Shown here one piece after another: positions 10,160 to 21,662 of a stretch of DNA of 64,000 nucleotides (its first letter is position 1; the number at the start of each line of letters is the position of its first letter). This stretch comes from Roridomyces roridus (lineage: Eukaryota; Basidiomycota; Agaricomycetes; Agaricales; Mycenaceae), in contig JARKIF010000011.1 of assembly GCA_029378245.1 (NCBI GenBank), forward strand, positions 806,001 through 870,000, given 5' to 3'. Made by a program: the position numbers and the translations under genes. The notes below the pieces were generated by a model, which saw nothing but the letters and a program-made list of their open reading frames with translations, did no database searches and was not told where the DNA came from.

Positions 10160-10900
10160 GATCGTGCCCGATGTCGAATTCTTCCTTTTGAGGCGTTGCG
10201 GCGGAGAGATGGGACGACAGGACGGATTCAATTTATGCAATGTATGTACGATAACAAAGAATTCTTGGCTTGAATATTACCGGTCTATGAGGCGTCTTCC
10301 AGCCAACCATTTTGTGCCAAAATTTCTTTGCATGTCGCAGCATCGGTACCGCGACAACGGCTTGCGTGTCCTCGGTGGTCGGCCTCTGCATCATTGGCTG
10401 CTTAGTTTAGATGATTTCGCCGCCCAGAAATAGACCCTAAACTAAGCCCGGCGATTCTCTCGGTTCTTGAATATTGTGGGCCCTTGGAACTCATCTTTGA
10501 CTCGTCCTCGCTGGTACGGATTCAATCTATGCATCTTTGGCTTGAATATTGGGCAGCGCCAGATGCGTCTGTGCCATGTGGTTGACTCTTGTTCGTTCAA
10601 TTCGTCGGAATGAGTACATACGTTGAAGGGCGCCCAACAGCCTTTTAACGGAACTACTGCACCAGTCAAGGCTATTGTTCTCTGTTGTAGAACCATCGAA
10701 ACGACTCGCCCTCGCTGCCTTCAGCATTGCCTCGATATGCTCAACGGAGTCAAGCCCCCGCCCCTGGCTCCGATGACGAAAATTTTCTTTTGAGGCGTCG
10801 AGATCGGGACGATAAGTATTCGGATTCAAGCTATGCAATGTATCTACGATTGAAGTATGTACTCGTCGGCTTGGATATTGGGTACTACTCTTACTCTTAT
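10160..10900 (+). repeat. Degenerate repeat, three diverged copies
   Basis: A motif of roughly 130 bp recurs near 10,180-10,320, 10,465-10,600 and 10,765-10,895. Shared landmarks are TTTTGAGGCGT, CGGATTCAA.CTATGCAATG and GGCTTGRATATTGGG. The copies are too diverged for any coding call; no start or splice pattern is shared. Confidence 0.45.
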
Positions 10901-11974
10901 CCGTTCGGTCCGGACTGAGTACATCAAAGAGCATCCGGCACCCGTTTTTTATTCCCTACCCTGAGCTCTCCGTCCATGAGCGCTACGGGAATGGCCTTCC
11001 AAGTCTTGCGGTACATCCTGAGGCTTTGCAGCTAGTGTCGGAAACACTGATCGACTCGGAACGGATACATATGTGTCCCCTGACCGGGCATGGTGGATTT
11101 ACCGCCGGTAACGCCGGTGCCGCCATTACCCCAATCTCTTGGCGGTAAAGTTACCGCGTGACAGCGGTAGTGTGACACCCTGTACCGCTGAGTGCCGCCA
11201 TCCAACTCAGCGTAAATTTATGGGATTTGGGATTCATCATGATTCGCAACACTTGCATGCTACTAAACCGATTGCTGCTGTTTTTTCTGTGTATTATGCA
11301 GTATTTCTGCCGCAAGAGAGGAAACAATCAAAGTCAACCGAATATCCCAGTCTTCCGAGGACCGACCTGGTGTGATATCCATATGCGGCTGTCTCTTCGA
11401 ATGGTCGCGTCCCAAGCTGTTGCCACGCATGTCTGAACCCAACCGTTCTCGATTGGAATGCGTCTAGATGCTCTGGTCGGGTCAAGTTTGAAATCGGCCG
11501 GGCCCGGGGACTTGAGAGATTTCTGCATCGTTTCCTCCTACCGCCGAGAGCGGGAGAGTGCGAGGGCTGAGCAGAGAACAAAGAAGTGAGACTTGGTGGT
11601 ATCGTTGCTGCAGCCAAGTTCAAGATTGTCGGCGTCGGGCAGGCCTCGTTCATTCATGTGCCGGTTCAACTCTATGTGTTTCTTGTATCTCCCTAGCTCT
11701 ACTGGTGGAAGGCTCATTGTGAGCACGCAGAGTAATTGGCTCGATTATAGCACTCGGAAAGTAGCAGGATACTGTAAGTGAAGAGGCTTCAGCCCGAGTA
11801 ACCGTGGTACTGTCAAGAGTTGGACCCTCGTTGAATTTGAACTTGAACTTACGGAAGGAATTCCATGGGCACAATGAAATGTCCTTTACCCTTGATTCAT
11901 GGATGTGTGAGGATATATAGTCATTGCAATCGTGAGGCGAGAACAATGAATGACTCAACGATGGCGCGTGGGTA

Positions 11975-12050
11975 TGGAAGGCCGGACAGTCAAGCTTGTC
12001 AATCAGACGTCGGCTCACGTTTTCGGTATCTGGACCCCGTACACTTCCAG
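11975..12050. repeat. Left arm of an internal inverted repeat
   Basis: Within the hAT-like element, sequence here (GGAAGGCCGGACAGTCAAGC continuing to TTTTCGGTA) reappears as its reverse complement at 13,350-13,425. About 60 bp match almost perfectly, with weaker similarity beyond. Confidence 0.75.
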
Positions 12051-12203
12051 ACACTTCCTTTGCTCTCACTTCGGACTCATGTGACCGTCTCACAATCGCA
12101 CGATTCACACCTGCCCCGTCGACCTTCCCTTCTGTGCAAGTGTTAGGGCATGTCTCGGCAATCACTCGGCGATCAGACCACGGCGCAGCCGCCGGCTTAG
12201 GGC

Positions 12204-12830
12204 TCAGTCAAGGGTTGAACAACGATGGCGCCGCGTCTCGGCAACTTGGTCATCAGTGCCGCTGTCATCGGAATCCGAACAGCCATCACGGCCTGATGTG
12301 GCTATCTCTTCTTGACCAGAACTCCCATCATCGTTCTCCTCGGCTTCCGAGTTCGACATCTCCTGGGTCTGGAGACTCGGCGGCGCCTTCCCATCAACAT
12401 TGGCAACAAATACAATGAGCCGGATGGGCTGCTGTACCCATAACTGGCAGCAGCAACCGACACAGCGTGCACTATTGCCTTCCTCTCGGGGTTTCGAAAT
12501 TTCCAGCGGCTTCAAGCTTTCTTCAACTCATTGCTGGGGAGCTCCTGCCAGGGTATAAGGTCTCTCAATGTCAATCCAACAAACATACTCCGAGCTTTCA
12601 CTGCGGCTACTTGCTTGACTCACGAGACGATCGAGTATGCTCTGTGACCGTTGGAATCGTAGGGTCCATTTTGGCTAGCCGCTCAAGCTTCGTCTCCTCC
12701 GGATTGAGGCCTTTCGTGAGCCACTGGACCCGGATGTACCGTGCCACACCATCCCTGAAGATCTGCGCCAGATAGCCTTCAGTGATATCTGGCTGACAGA
12801 ACTTGCATGTGCGTGATTCGTATCTTTTCC
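12204..12830 (-). pseudogene. Decayed coding sequence in the hAT-like core
   Basis: On the minus strand, 12,830-12,625 reads TCKFCQPDITEGYLAQIFRD, then GVARYIRVQWLTKGLNPEET and KLERLAKMDPTIPTVTEHTR. It is followed by a possible GT donor, and an acidic stretch (SNSEAEENDDGSS...DSDDSGTDD) lies further down. The CxxC followed by an ordered-looking segment suggests a former zinc-finger protein, possibly part of the element's own transposase, but no hAT catalytic block (RW or the dimerisation region) is recognisable. Confidence 0.35.
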
Positions 12831-13349
12831 CCGCCGAGGTACTTGTCTTTCTTCGTTCTGTGGCGGACTAGGGCACCTGTAGTTTCATGCTCTTTTCATA
12901 TCTATCTACCCACTCAGATGTGTCTCCAGCTGCCTACACGACCCGTCCCCGGGATTCTCGCCACGCTGGCCGTACGTTCAATAGGCTATAGCAGGCACTC
13001 CCCAGCGGCCAGACCCCAGGTTCTCTCTCTTTGTTCTTGAATCCATGTTTCATTCAACAGGCAGATCATATCGAGTGTTCGGCACAAACACTCAAGAGTC
13101 CAGAGCCGATGTTGTCCGAGTTCTGCCTTCCCCATTCCTCTACGCGCTCACATTATATCCAGGTTTGTGAATCACTGCCAATTCATTGGGTAGTCTAACC
13201 CCTTTCTCGCGATCTTCGATGCTCACCAGCTTTCCGCGGTAGAGCTCTGGAGTCTGCTGGGTCCGGGGCGAAGGCTTCAACGTGTTTTGAATGAATTATT
13301 TCTTCATATAGCTTGATCCGAACGTCACTGTAAGCGGGAGGTTCCCGGG

Positions 13350-13425
13350 TCCCATTACCGAAAAGGTGAGCCGACGTCTGATTGACAAGCTTGACTGTCC
13401 GGCCTTCCATACGTGGGTGCGTTTC
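13350..13425. repeat. Right arm of an internal inverted repeat
   Basis: Reverse complement of 11,975-12,050 (TACCGAAAAGGTGAGCCGAC and onward). Together the arms bracket the 12.05-13.35 kb core, as though a smaller element were nested within the hAT-like element. Confidence 0.75.
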
Positions 13426-13884
13426 GTGGGTGGCGCAAATATTGCCGCCCGGTTCAATGTAAGTACCGCCGCGGTGCCGCCATGTACCGCCGAGCAGTCA
13501 CACTGCCGCCTGTCACGCATCTCTTGGTACCGCCGTGTGCCGCCAGCGGTACCGCCGAGAGGTCACTTTACCGCCGAGTTACCGCTGTGATTACCGCCGA
13601 GTGACGCCCATCACTTGGGTAATTTACCGCCGAGTAACTCAACTTCGAAACAATTTCAAGTCATTTGGCTCGGATATTGGTCAAATTCACTCATCTTATA
13701 ATATACATGCTGTCCACACATGTTTCCAACCTTATTCAAGTATCCTGGGGCCGGGAAAAGCCCTGCGGCACCCAGAGTACCGCCGAGTACCACCAAGTAC
13801 CGCCACGGCGGCAGCTGCGGTAAATTCTCCGGGCCCCCCCTGACCTCGCCCCTATTCTTGTTTTTCATTCTAACCTCTTCATCC

Positions 13885-15868
13885 ATGCCAGCCGAACAAC
13901 CACATGACCCTTTGCCCAACGTAAGCGCCACACCTTCGAGGGTAAGCCTTCTGCTCTACAATTGCACCAAAACAAACTATTCACCTCCCCTTTCCCAGTA
14001 CATCGCCAGAGCACGCCATCAAAGTCCCGCAGGCCTAGCGGCGCTCTACGACCTCGCTTCAGTTTGGATTCACGTCCCCGATACCAGGGAGCTCGGCGCT
14101 GTTGGCGTCTTTATCTCACACCTTCGTCTAGAGAAGGTCCCATCCTCGGACGATCAGGGGCGGCACCTTAGTCTCGAATTCGCACATGCCTCGCTGCGGG
14201 GTCTGGCTTCCATGGATCAGCGTCTCGATGAACCCGACTACACCGAGCAAGTCGACTCGATCGTCGCCGCATGGCCGGGAATCTTCGCCTGGGCGCACTA
14301 CCTCTCCAAACGGTATATCGAAACCCGGGAAACAGAACTCACGGGACACCCCAGAATGGACGCCCTGATTCACTTCTTCAACAACTTTGTACATTCTCGC
14401 AAGATGGGCCCGCGCCTGGTCGAAACCCCAGGCTGTCTGGAGCTCATGACCGAGATTTGGGTTGTCGCGGCTGTTTCGCAAGACATCCATGACCTATCTG
14501 ACAGCCTACGCTTTCTGGCCACGCAAACAATGGGAATGCTGCTCGCACAGTCAGCGTCACTCGGCAAGACTGATGTCCACGATCGACTGGTCCAAGCTGC
14601 TGGAGGCGACGCGGAATTGATTTTTCAGCTCCTCCTACGGCGCGTCAAACAGACGACTAAAAGGCTCAGCACGGACAACGACGTATACAAGTTGAAGTGG
14701 TACTTCAACATAGTCACCGACTTTTGTCGTCCGGCTCCCCATTCTCTGCGACGCGCATTTTACGACGCGGGCGGCATGACGACCATGACCCGCGCGTTTG
14801 TCGCTATACCGGGCGCGATTGACAAGGACCGCCAGTCAGGCGCGATAGACAACCTGCTGACCTCGTGCGTCAACTTCTTCCACCTCTATCTGGAAGGCGA
14901 CAACTACCTTTCGGTCTTGCACGCAATGAAAGCGGGATTCCTACACGCGGTTATCGAGTGTTCACCGAGGATATTGAACCTGGAGCAACAGATAACGGCG
15001 AGGGCGGTAGATATCCTCCACAACTTGCTCCCTCCCTACCTCGTGTACCGCTCGGTATTCGAGGCGGTCTTTCCTTCCTTGGGGGAATTGAACGAGTCCG
15101 CGCGTCTCGGGCACCTGAAGATGCATCCCGTGGTTGCAGCAGCCATTTTGCCGCTTCTTACGTTTGCAGACAAGCGGGGGTGTGCGCTGCAATACGAGGA
15201 GCAAGTGGAGTCGCTCCGGGTTTGCGGGAACTATGAAGAGGTGCGTGGATTAAATCTTTTTCGACCATACGCTCACCTAGTTCCCAGTGCCGACTCGTCG
15301 ACCGGACCAATAGTTTCAAGGCGTGCAAGGCCTGCCAATCGGTGTATTACTGTTCTCCAGAGTGCCAGAGGGTCGACTGGAAAGCCAGACATCGCAAGTG
15401 GTGCAAGTTTACCATACAACCGGCGCCTAAAGCCTCAATGGGTAAGAAACTTCATTTTCCTCGCGAGAACATTCAACAACTCCATATTCAGGTCGTCGCA
15501 CGAGAACAGATGAGCAAAGCATTCAACACCTAGCGCAGTGGTGTGCCGCCCAGAACGTCGCAAAGCTCCGCGCTGCCATTAAACGCGGCTTTCCAGACAC
15601 GCCGATTGAGAAGGTTGTTTTGTGGATCGATTTTACTTACGTTCCCGAGAAGTACAGTGCCACCCTCGATGCTGGACGTCCGGATGAGCGACAAAGCAGG
15701 CTCGAAGCAGCGTGCCGCGAACGAGGGTGTCCGATGATGCAATGCATCAGAAAGAACGGGGCCACGAAGGAGGGTTTGTGGATGTCTGCGGTGGCGGGGA
15801 ACCAGTGGAAAGTCCCCAAGTTATCGACTGATGGTCAGGAATCTAACACGATTAGTTCAAATGATTAG
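13885..15868 (+). CDS. MYND zinc-finger protein, apparently intact
   Basis: Exons are 13885-13920, 13999-15240, 15288-15441 and 15492-15868, all GT-AG and in phase, giving 602 residues. About 450 residues of helical, armadillo-like sequence come first (for example ALYDLASVWIHVPDTRELGA and INFFHLYLEGDNYLSVLHAM-type blocks), followed by a MYND finger at roughly residues 427-467: CRLVDRTNSFKACKACQSVY, YCSPECQRVDWKARH, WC. MYND fingers bind proline-rich partners, and proteins of this architecture are expanded in mushrooms with largely unknown roles. A C-terminal tail (HLAQWCAAQNVAKLRAAIKR) follows. The stop is only 6 bp from the stop of the convergent neighbour. Paralogues at 6964-8681 and 60722-61850 are broken. 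The upstream region is a hAT-like element. Confidence 0.85.
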
Positions 15869-15874
15869 TATACC

Positions 15875-17688
15875 CTATGCCTTCTTCCTCTTTTTCAAGC
15901 ACTCGGGCTTATGCCTCCCCCAATCCGCCTTCTGACACTGCCCACAACAATACGCCGTCCATCCACAGGCAGAACACGCCTTGGGCTTACTCCCCCATTT
16001 CTCCAACCGCTCCTCGATCTTCGCCTCCCTCATCCCGCGCACCCGCTTCTCTCTCAACGCTTCCAACGCCTCACGCTCCTTACACCCCTCGAAGCTACAC
16101 CCGTAGTCCCGATCGTCGAGGCACGCCCACTGCATCGAGACGCTCAGATTCGCCCACGAATACCGCTTCCTCGCAGCCCGCGGCATAGCAACGTACTCGG
16201 CGAGGAGCTTCCTCCAATCCTCGCGCGATCGCATGGGGAGGTCTTCACCCTTGATACGATGCTGAATGTAATAAAAGATGACAGGGTCGTTGTGCGCTTC
16301 GGCTTTGGATGCAGCGCGGAAGGGCGCTAGGCCGTAGCGGCGGTACATATTGAAGAACGCGTCGACGAGGATGGGGTTGGTCGTGAGGATGTTGCCCTTG
16401 TGTGCGAGCAGCTCTTGGAGCTCGCGGGTGACGTGCTGGAGAGAGGTCGGAGTTTGGTTCTCCCATGCGGCGTCGGGGAGTTTGGTCAGTACCTCCTCGC
16501 ACCAGTCCTTGCAGAGGCTGTTGGTCTGCGAGAGCTGAGATAAGAATGACCTTGGTATTGTGAAGCACGCACCCAATCCCCGAACAAGGCTCCCAAACCA
16601 CCCGCCTGACTAAACTTGACAAGCGCCGGCGTATTCCAATATATCGGACGCATGGCGTCGGTCAAGGGATCCCCGAGAGCCTTTCGATAAGCGACGCTGG
16701 TAGACCAAAAGACGAGCCTCTTGATCGCCTTCTCCGCCCACCTCCTCTCGTCCTCCCCACTATGCGCGTTCTCATTCAGGAAAAATGCCACCGTGATGTC
16801 ACCAATGAACCACGAGAAAAGATGGGCGGCAATGTCATCGTCAGCGTGGTTCTCGACCTTGCCAGCCGCCCACCGCTGGTCGTCGTCAGCTTCGGCGTCA
16901 GCAGATAGAGCTTCGTCCACGAAGTTGGCTGCACGCCGGAAGATGCCCACGTCGAAGGGTTCTTCCAAAAGGAACACCTCGAGGTCAGAGCCTCCGCCTG
17001 CCATGATAGCGCGTAAACGTGGTGGGTCGAGTTGGAGGCAAATTCCGATTTCGTGCAGCGTGAGCCCGACGTCTGCGACCTTTTCCCAGTCGCAGAAGAT
17101 GAGATCCGGATGTGGTCGTTTCCCGACGTAGTAGTTGTAGAAAACTCGCAGAAGGTGGCGGACACGTCGGAATAGGTATGCAAGCTGAGGGACAGAGACT
17201 CAGAGGCGCGTCAGAAAGGAAAAGCTCTGGGCACGCACCTGCGAGAACTCTGCACACTTTTTGCCCGGTTTGTACCCCTTCCTCACGATTCGTTCGATGG
17301 CTCTGACGGAGTACATCATCCCATCTTTGACAGGTGGGTCGCGCAGTGGCACAGGACCCTTGACCATGAGCGGCGATCCACTGAGCGACGCCAGCTTGAC
17401 GCCCATCCTCGCAAACTCGCACCGCTCTGCAATCCGCTCGTCAAGGGTCCCCTTCTCCCCCTTCTTGAACATCGACTTTTTCACGTCGGGCATGACCTGC
17501 TGATTGGAGCTCATGAACGCCTGGAGGTTGGTCATGAGGTCCGGGTCCAGGATGGCGTCGGCGATTCCAGGGCGCATGAGGCTTAGCTCGAGGGGCGCGA
17601 CTTGGTTGTTCATGTTGGAAAAGGCCTCGATGAGTTCCTTGAACTTGGGGTCCAGGACTGCGCCTGGCTCAGTGGGTCGTGGGGGCAT
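15875..17688 (-). CDS. MYND zinc-finger protein with C-terminal finger
   Basis: Exons 17688-17239, 17184-16573 and 16534-15875 are each multiples of three with GT-AG introns, giving 573 residues. I chose MPPRPTEPGAVLDPKFKELI as the start, because an upstream in-frame ATG would run through the tRNA-Gly gene. The body is helical and acidic. The finger sits at the extreme C-terminus (KPKACSACGWTAYCCGQCQK, ADWGRHKPECLKK): C-x2-C, CC, C, then H-x3-C, ending in a lysine-rich tail. It is not a close paralogue of the facing MYND gene: the bodies do not align by eye. It probably acts as a protein-protein adaptor; its partner is unknown. The inverted block at 55-62 kb has no copy of it. Confidence 0.85.
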
Positions 17689-17811
17689 GGTGGTGGAGGT
17701 GAAAAAGGCGCGTCGGGATACATGTGCAAACAACGCGCCGAGATTGGAATTTGAAAACCTCGTCTGTGCCACTGTGTGGGCGATAGCCAAACGCGGCCGC
17801 CATCGGCGAAC

Positions 17812-17905
17812 ACACGCATGGTGAAACGGTATCATGCTTGCCTTCCATTACGGGTGCTTATCTCCAGGTTAGCAAGCGGCAGGGGTTCGACTCCCCTTGC
17901 GTGTA
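17812..17905 (+). tRNA. trnG-UCC: tRNA-Gly (UCC anticodon), intron-containing
   Basis: The acceptor stem ACACGCA pairs perfectly with TGCGTGT at 17898-17904. The D arm TGGTGAAACGGTATCA also serves as the A box. The anticodon stem CTTGC/GCAAG encloses the loop CTTCCA, with anticodon TCC and an intron of about 23 nt after position 37. The T arm GGGGTTCGACTCCCC contains a full B box. It is transcribed away from the MYND gene starting at 17688. A second intact-looking copy lies at 60055-60147. Confidence 0.85.
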
Positions 17906-18098
17906 TATTGAGGTTGCTGATTCTTCTTTTTTCGAGAAGTCTGGGCTTCGGAGCCAACTCTTCGGGAAACCAAGTTGTACTGTGGGCCTGCAACCGTGAG
18001 CATTATAATTATATTCATGCTACCCTCTCCTTTATCGTGACAGTCATCAGTTGATGAAATCGTTGATCCGCGAAAACCATCTTTGATCAGTAACCACC

Positions 18099-19599
18099 AT
18101 GTCTCTCCCGGATTGCCCTCTGGATATCATCCTGGAGCTGGCTAAGAATTTGGACCTCGCTGACTCTTACATCTGGCCGCTGTACGCCCTCTGGAGCTGT
18201 ATCGTTGCCACGTAGCTGATCAGGCCGCAGACATGCACGACTTTCGCAGAGATGCTCCACTCGCCATCCTTTTGGATCGGAGCACTCAAGCGGATGGAGA
18301 CCTTCCATAGGCGACCGCTACCCTGTCCCATTGGCACCGATCTCACCACCTTGCCACTCGAACAGCTCCGAGACATCGCAATCCACGCATACAAACTGAG
18401 GAAGAACTGGGTGGCCGAATCGCTGAACCCTGTTCGTGTTGGGAAGTTTGATGTAGGTTTTCACACCGCAAACTTTGACGTGGCTATCATCTGGAAGCCG
18501 CGCATCCTTTGCATTCCAGGGACGAGGATGATCGTCACCCTCTCACCCAGCCACTTCACCTGCTGGGATGCCGCTTCTGGCGTAAAGATTGGGGCCTGCG
18601 TCTACGGGGACGCTTCCGTTGCGTGGTCGCAATGGATCCACAGTCGTCCTTTTCAGTCCTGGAATGTTCTATCTTGGGATGGCTTCTCAATGGTAGCGTT
18701 ACATTCTTGAGGAAACGAAATCGGCAACTGACAGGGCACACCCCAGCGACGACCTCAACGGCCACCGGGAGCTCAGATTGACTGTGTGCCTTTTGGATTA
18801 TCGGGATTCCACCTCTGTCAAAACCGCGCAGACATTTTCGCGATCTTTTCCCTTCCCCGATCTGGATGAGGCGGTCAGTACAGTCCTCGTGAACGAGGAC
18901 ACCATCGGCGCGGTCACCGTCCACTCCGGCGACCTTTCCTCGTCTCTGATACTTGGCCGTATCAAGGGCGGAGAGCTCCGTCCGCGTCAGGTGGTATTCG
19001 GAGATTCAAACAATTTCGGCAACCTCGTCGGTTACGCTGTCGATGACGATCTGTGCTTAGTTGCATGGCCCGGCTACCAAATCGTCCAGCTTTTGCGCAC
19101 CGCAGTCACCCCACGGTCCTCATACCCAGTCGCGATTGTGGACATCCCAAATGCCGAGACCCTCACTCTGCCGCCTGTGCTTTCCAACATCCAACTCCCC
19201 ACATGCGGTGTGCTGGGTGCACAACTGCTCACGTTGGAAAATCCAGAAAATCTGAACTTTAGTCAAGTTGTCCAGTTCTCACCGGCGGAATGGGAAGACC
19301 CTGTCCTCAGAGTCGGCACCCCTTTCTGCTATCGGCATTCCTCGCACTTGTCGTGGATGAACCCAGGCTCTTCCCTTTCCTCCGCTCTGATCTCCAGCCA
19401 CGTCGGGGATTTGGGACTGCTGCAGTATATCCATGAGCCATCTCCTCGAGTGGATTTCCGTTCACTCCCAGTCTCGGGTGAGATTTGGCCATCGGCCCTT
19501 CGGATGGATGGATGCGCGCTGGACGATAGGCTGGGAGTTCTTTATGTGCTCAAGAGCGGCGATGAGACCCCTTGCGTGCATGTTTTTTCCTATGTGTAG
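18099..19599 (+). CDS. F-box-like protein, copy A (exon-1 frameshift)
   Basis: The start MSLPDCPLDIILELAKNLDL is a typical F-box N-terminal half for this phylum. In the inverted paralogue the exon ends TDSLHLAA and splices to TCTTFAEMRHSPSFWIESLK. Here one C is missing after codon 24 (GACTCTTAC versus GACTCCTTG), so the exon cannot join in frame unless the sequence is in error or translation starts at the ATG at 18252. Downstream, two long open blocks survive: MLHSPSFWIGALKRMETFHR to VALHS, and LTVCLLDYRDSTSVKTAQTF to the stop at 19599. The C-terminal half looks beta-rich, as in F-box/WD-type proteins, but no clear WD repeats are seen. Likely role: substrate receptor of an SCF ubiquitin ligase. 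Confidence 0.6.
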
Positions 19600-19864
19600 T
19601 GATTCTCGCTCTTCGCATGACATGCGTATGAGAGGACTCATAAGTTCTTGGGACAATTGTTTGCGCGCATAAGTATTCTCGGTTTTCTTGGCAATGTATA
19701 GTTGGTACCAATCGAGAACTGCTTAGCTATAACATGTTCGTTTTCAACCGAAATTATTACTGAACCAATGTTCGTCGCAATCTACTGGACATGGTTGATG
19801 GCACTGTGTACCAGGAAAAGTGTCCCCGGCTCAATAAAATGTGCGATATGACGCTGGGAGCAAG

Positions 19865-19915
19865 CAATTCTGGCAAGCAGCAAGCGTTCGACTCCCATTC
19901 CTTGTATCATGTTTT
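19865..19915 (+). pseudogene. tRNA-Gly relic (3' half)
   Basis: CAAGCGTTCGACTCCCATTC followed by CTTGTAT resembles the T arm and 3' acceptor strand of the tRNA-Gly at 17812, with several substitutions and no recognisable D arm. Confidence 0.4.
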
Positions 19916-20204
19916 CTACGATCATCTTTTTTTCAGAAGTCCGGGTTCCCATCGCCAACTTTTATGATATATATATCATAAGTCCCACAAAAAGTTCTTG
20001 AACAAATTTACTTACCGCTCCGAAAAATTTGAAGTCAAAAGTATTACGGATGAGGAAAAATCAGCCCGTCAGTATGGATCCTCCTTCATCGTACAATGAG
20101 CAGCATCCTAGCCGTCTCCACCCACGCAAAAATAACACCTCAACAGCGCCTCAAAACCTGAACTTTGAAATGACTGATCAGAGTCGCGCGCTGCATTAAC
20201 CCGG

Positions 20205-20281
20205 CAAGACACGTATCATCCTTGCCTTCCATCACTCAGATGTTGAGCAAGCGGCAGGTGTTCGACTCCCCTTGCGTGTAT
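20205..20281 (+). pseudogene. tRNA-Gly pseudogene
   Basis: TATCATCCTTGCCTTCCATC, GAGCAAGCGGCAGGTGTTCG and ACTCCCCTTGCGTGTAT match the 3' two thirds of tRNA-Gly(UCC). The 5' acceptor strand and most of the D arm (A box) are replaced. The T stem has a G-to-T change (GGTG against CCCC). Confidence 0.65.
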
Positions 20282-20402
20282 CAACCCTGACTCCGCCACA
20301 GAGTCCTTTTTTCGAAAAGTAGGGGCTCGCATCGCCGACTTCCATGAATCTCCGGGTCCCTTTACTTCTAGTACGGACATGCATGTCAACAAATCATCCT
20401 TT

Positions 20403-21662
20403 TCATCGCACAATCCGCAACATCCCAGCCGTCTCCACCCTCGGTAAATAACACCTCAACAGCGCCTCAAACCTATCAAACGCATGCCTATCAAACGCAT
20501 CGGGAGACCCAAAGCTAAACTTGTTATACCCTTTGAACGTCAAGCCCAAAAACCGTGGCCCTCCATCTTCCGAACGCAACAAAGCCTCCTCGAGCGCATA
20601 CCACGTCGTAGCCGGCACCTCGAGGAGATCGCGTTGAATCATTCCGTGGTCGATGGTAATGTGCTCCAGTGCGCCGAGGCCTAGGTGGAGAAATTGATTG
20701 AGCCAAGCAAGCGAGTCGCTGACGTTGGCGTCTTCCCCGTCTTTGAAGTGCAGGGAGCGGAGGTGGGGAAACGAAGCGAGGGAGATTGGATGCGAGTCTC
20801 CGGTGGCGAGTGTCATCGCTGGAGACTTGATCAGCGCGTGAACCGTCTAGCAAGAAGAGATGGACATACGTGGGTCAAGATGCAGAGTCAATTCTTGTAA
20901 CTGCGACGCAGCGGCCAATACCAGAGCCGGGCGCTGGTCGGGGAGGTCGTAATCCCCACGTACATAAACAACGTCGATGGACAACGTGTGCAGCGTATCC
21001 AGGAGTCCACTCGGAACAAGCCAACGTCCAAGCGGCCCTAGGACCTTACAGTCCCCAGCTATGCGCACCGTATGCAGGCGCGGAAGATTTTGCCCTTCGG
21101 TCGTGGGGACAGCGGGCATCTGCAGCTCATCGGCGTTCCACGTCGCCCACCCATGGCCATTGGATTCGGCGTGGATGTCCAGCTCCGTCAGACTGGAGCA
21201 CCCATTCAGCACCCTAGCCCATTCAGGAAGCGCGCAGACATGATTGAGGATGCGGATGTGCACGGTCGTGACGTGGTGCAGCCCACGACCGAGCAACGCT
21301 CTCTGCACGTCTGAAAGCTGGCGAACTCCAAAAGGGTCCCCGTGCGCTGAAAGATGTGTGATATGGGGCAACTGGGCGAGGCTTTCCGGGGGGAGGAGAG
21401 CGGATGACGGGAGATCGTTGTTGATCAAGGGAATGTCCAGCCGACGAATGTACATCGCCACATCGCTTGAGGGAGAGACGAGCGTGCGGAATGCATAGAC
21501 GTTGCGCGGTGTGAGGCGCACGGAGAAGAACAGGTGCAGTCGACTCCAGGGAAGGAAGGACCGAGAGATGAGGGCGGAAGCGCGCAGACTAGGGAGATCG
21601 TCGCGTAGTTCACCGACAATTTTGGCTACAAGCTCCTGCGGGATATCGGGAATCGAAGACAT
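20403..21662 (-). CDS. F-box protein with leucine-rich-type body, copy A
   Basis: Exons 21662-20870 and 20818-20403 join in phase to give 402 residues. The N-terminus MSSIPDIPQELVAKIVGELR, then DDLPSLRASALISRSFLPWS is a canonical F-box (Skp1 interface). It is followed by irregular LRR-like segments such as [34 protein letters not shown] and ASQLQELTLHLDP. Expected role: substrate-recognition subunit of an SCF ubiquitin ligase. It is about 85% identical by eye to the copy at 56802-58031 and to the truncated copy at 52918. It lies tail-to-tail with the F-box-like gene that ends at 19599, about 800 bp away, the same arrangement as in the inverted block. Confidence 0.85.

Larger units (their letters stand above)
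11085..13836. mobile_element. hAT-like element with subterminal TACCGCC arrays
   Basis: The same 8 bp, CCCCTGAC, lies on both sides (11077-11084 and 13837-13844). Imperfect terminal inverted repeats follow: CGGGCATGGTGGATTTACCGC on the left, and GGGCCCGGAGAATTTACCGC as the reverse complement of the right end. Inside each end are arrays of TACCGCC/GGCGGTA words in both orientations (about 11,096-11,205; 13,448-13,640; 13,778-13,822). This is the layout of hAT elements, whose transposase binds short subterminal repeats. The core holds decayed coding sequence but no intact transposase. The right end lies 48 bp upstream of the ATG of the MYND gene at 13885, so the element forms most of that gene's upstream region. 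Confidence 0.65.

Noticed and set aside
10164..10433. 89-codon open frame after the microprotein
   Set aside because: It coincides with the degenerate repeat unit; the other repeat copies do not keep the frame open.
15877..16330. Plus-strand open frames opposite the second MYND gene
   Set aside because: They are shadows of the MYND exon; the minus strand carries the zinc-finger motif.
17689..17835. Longer N-terminus of the second MYND gene starting at 17835
   Set aside because: It would overlap the tRNA-Gly gene; the in-frame ATG at 17688 is a better start.
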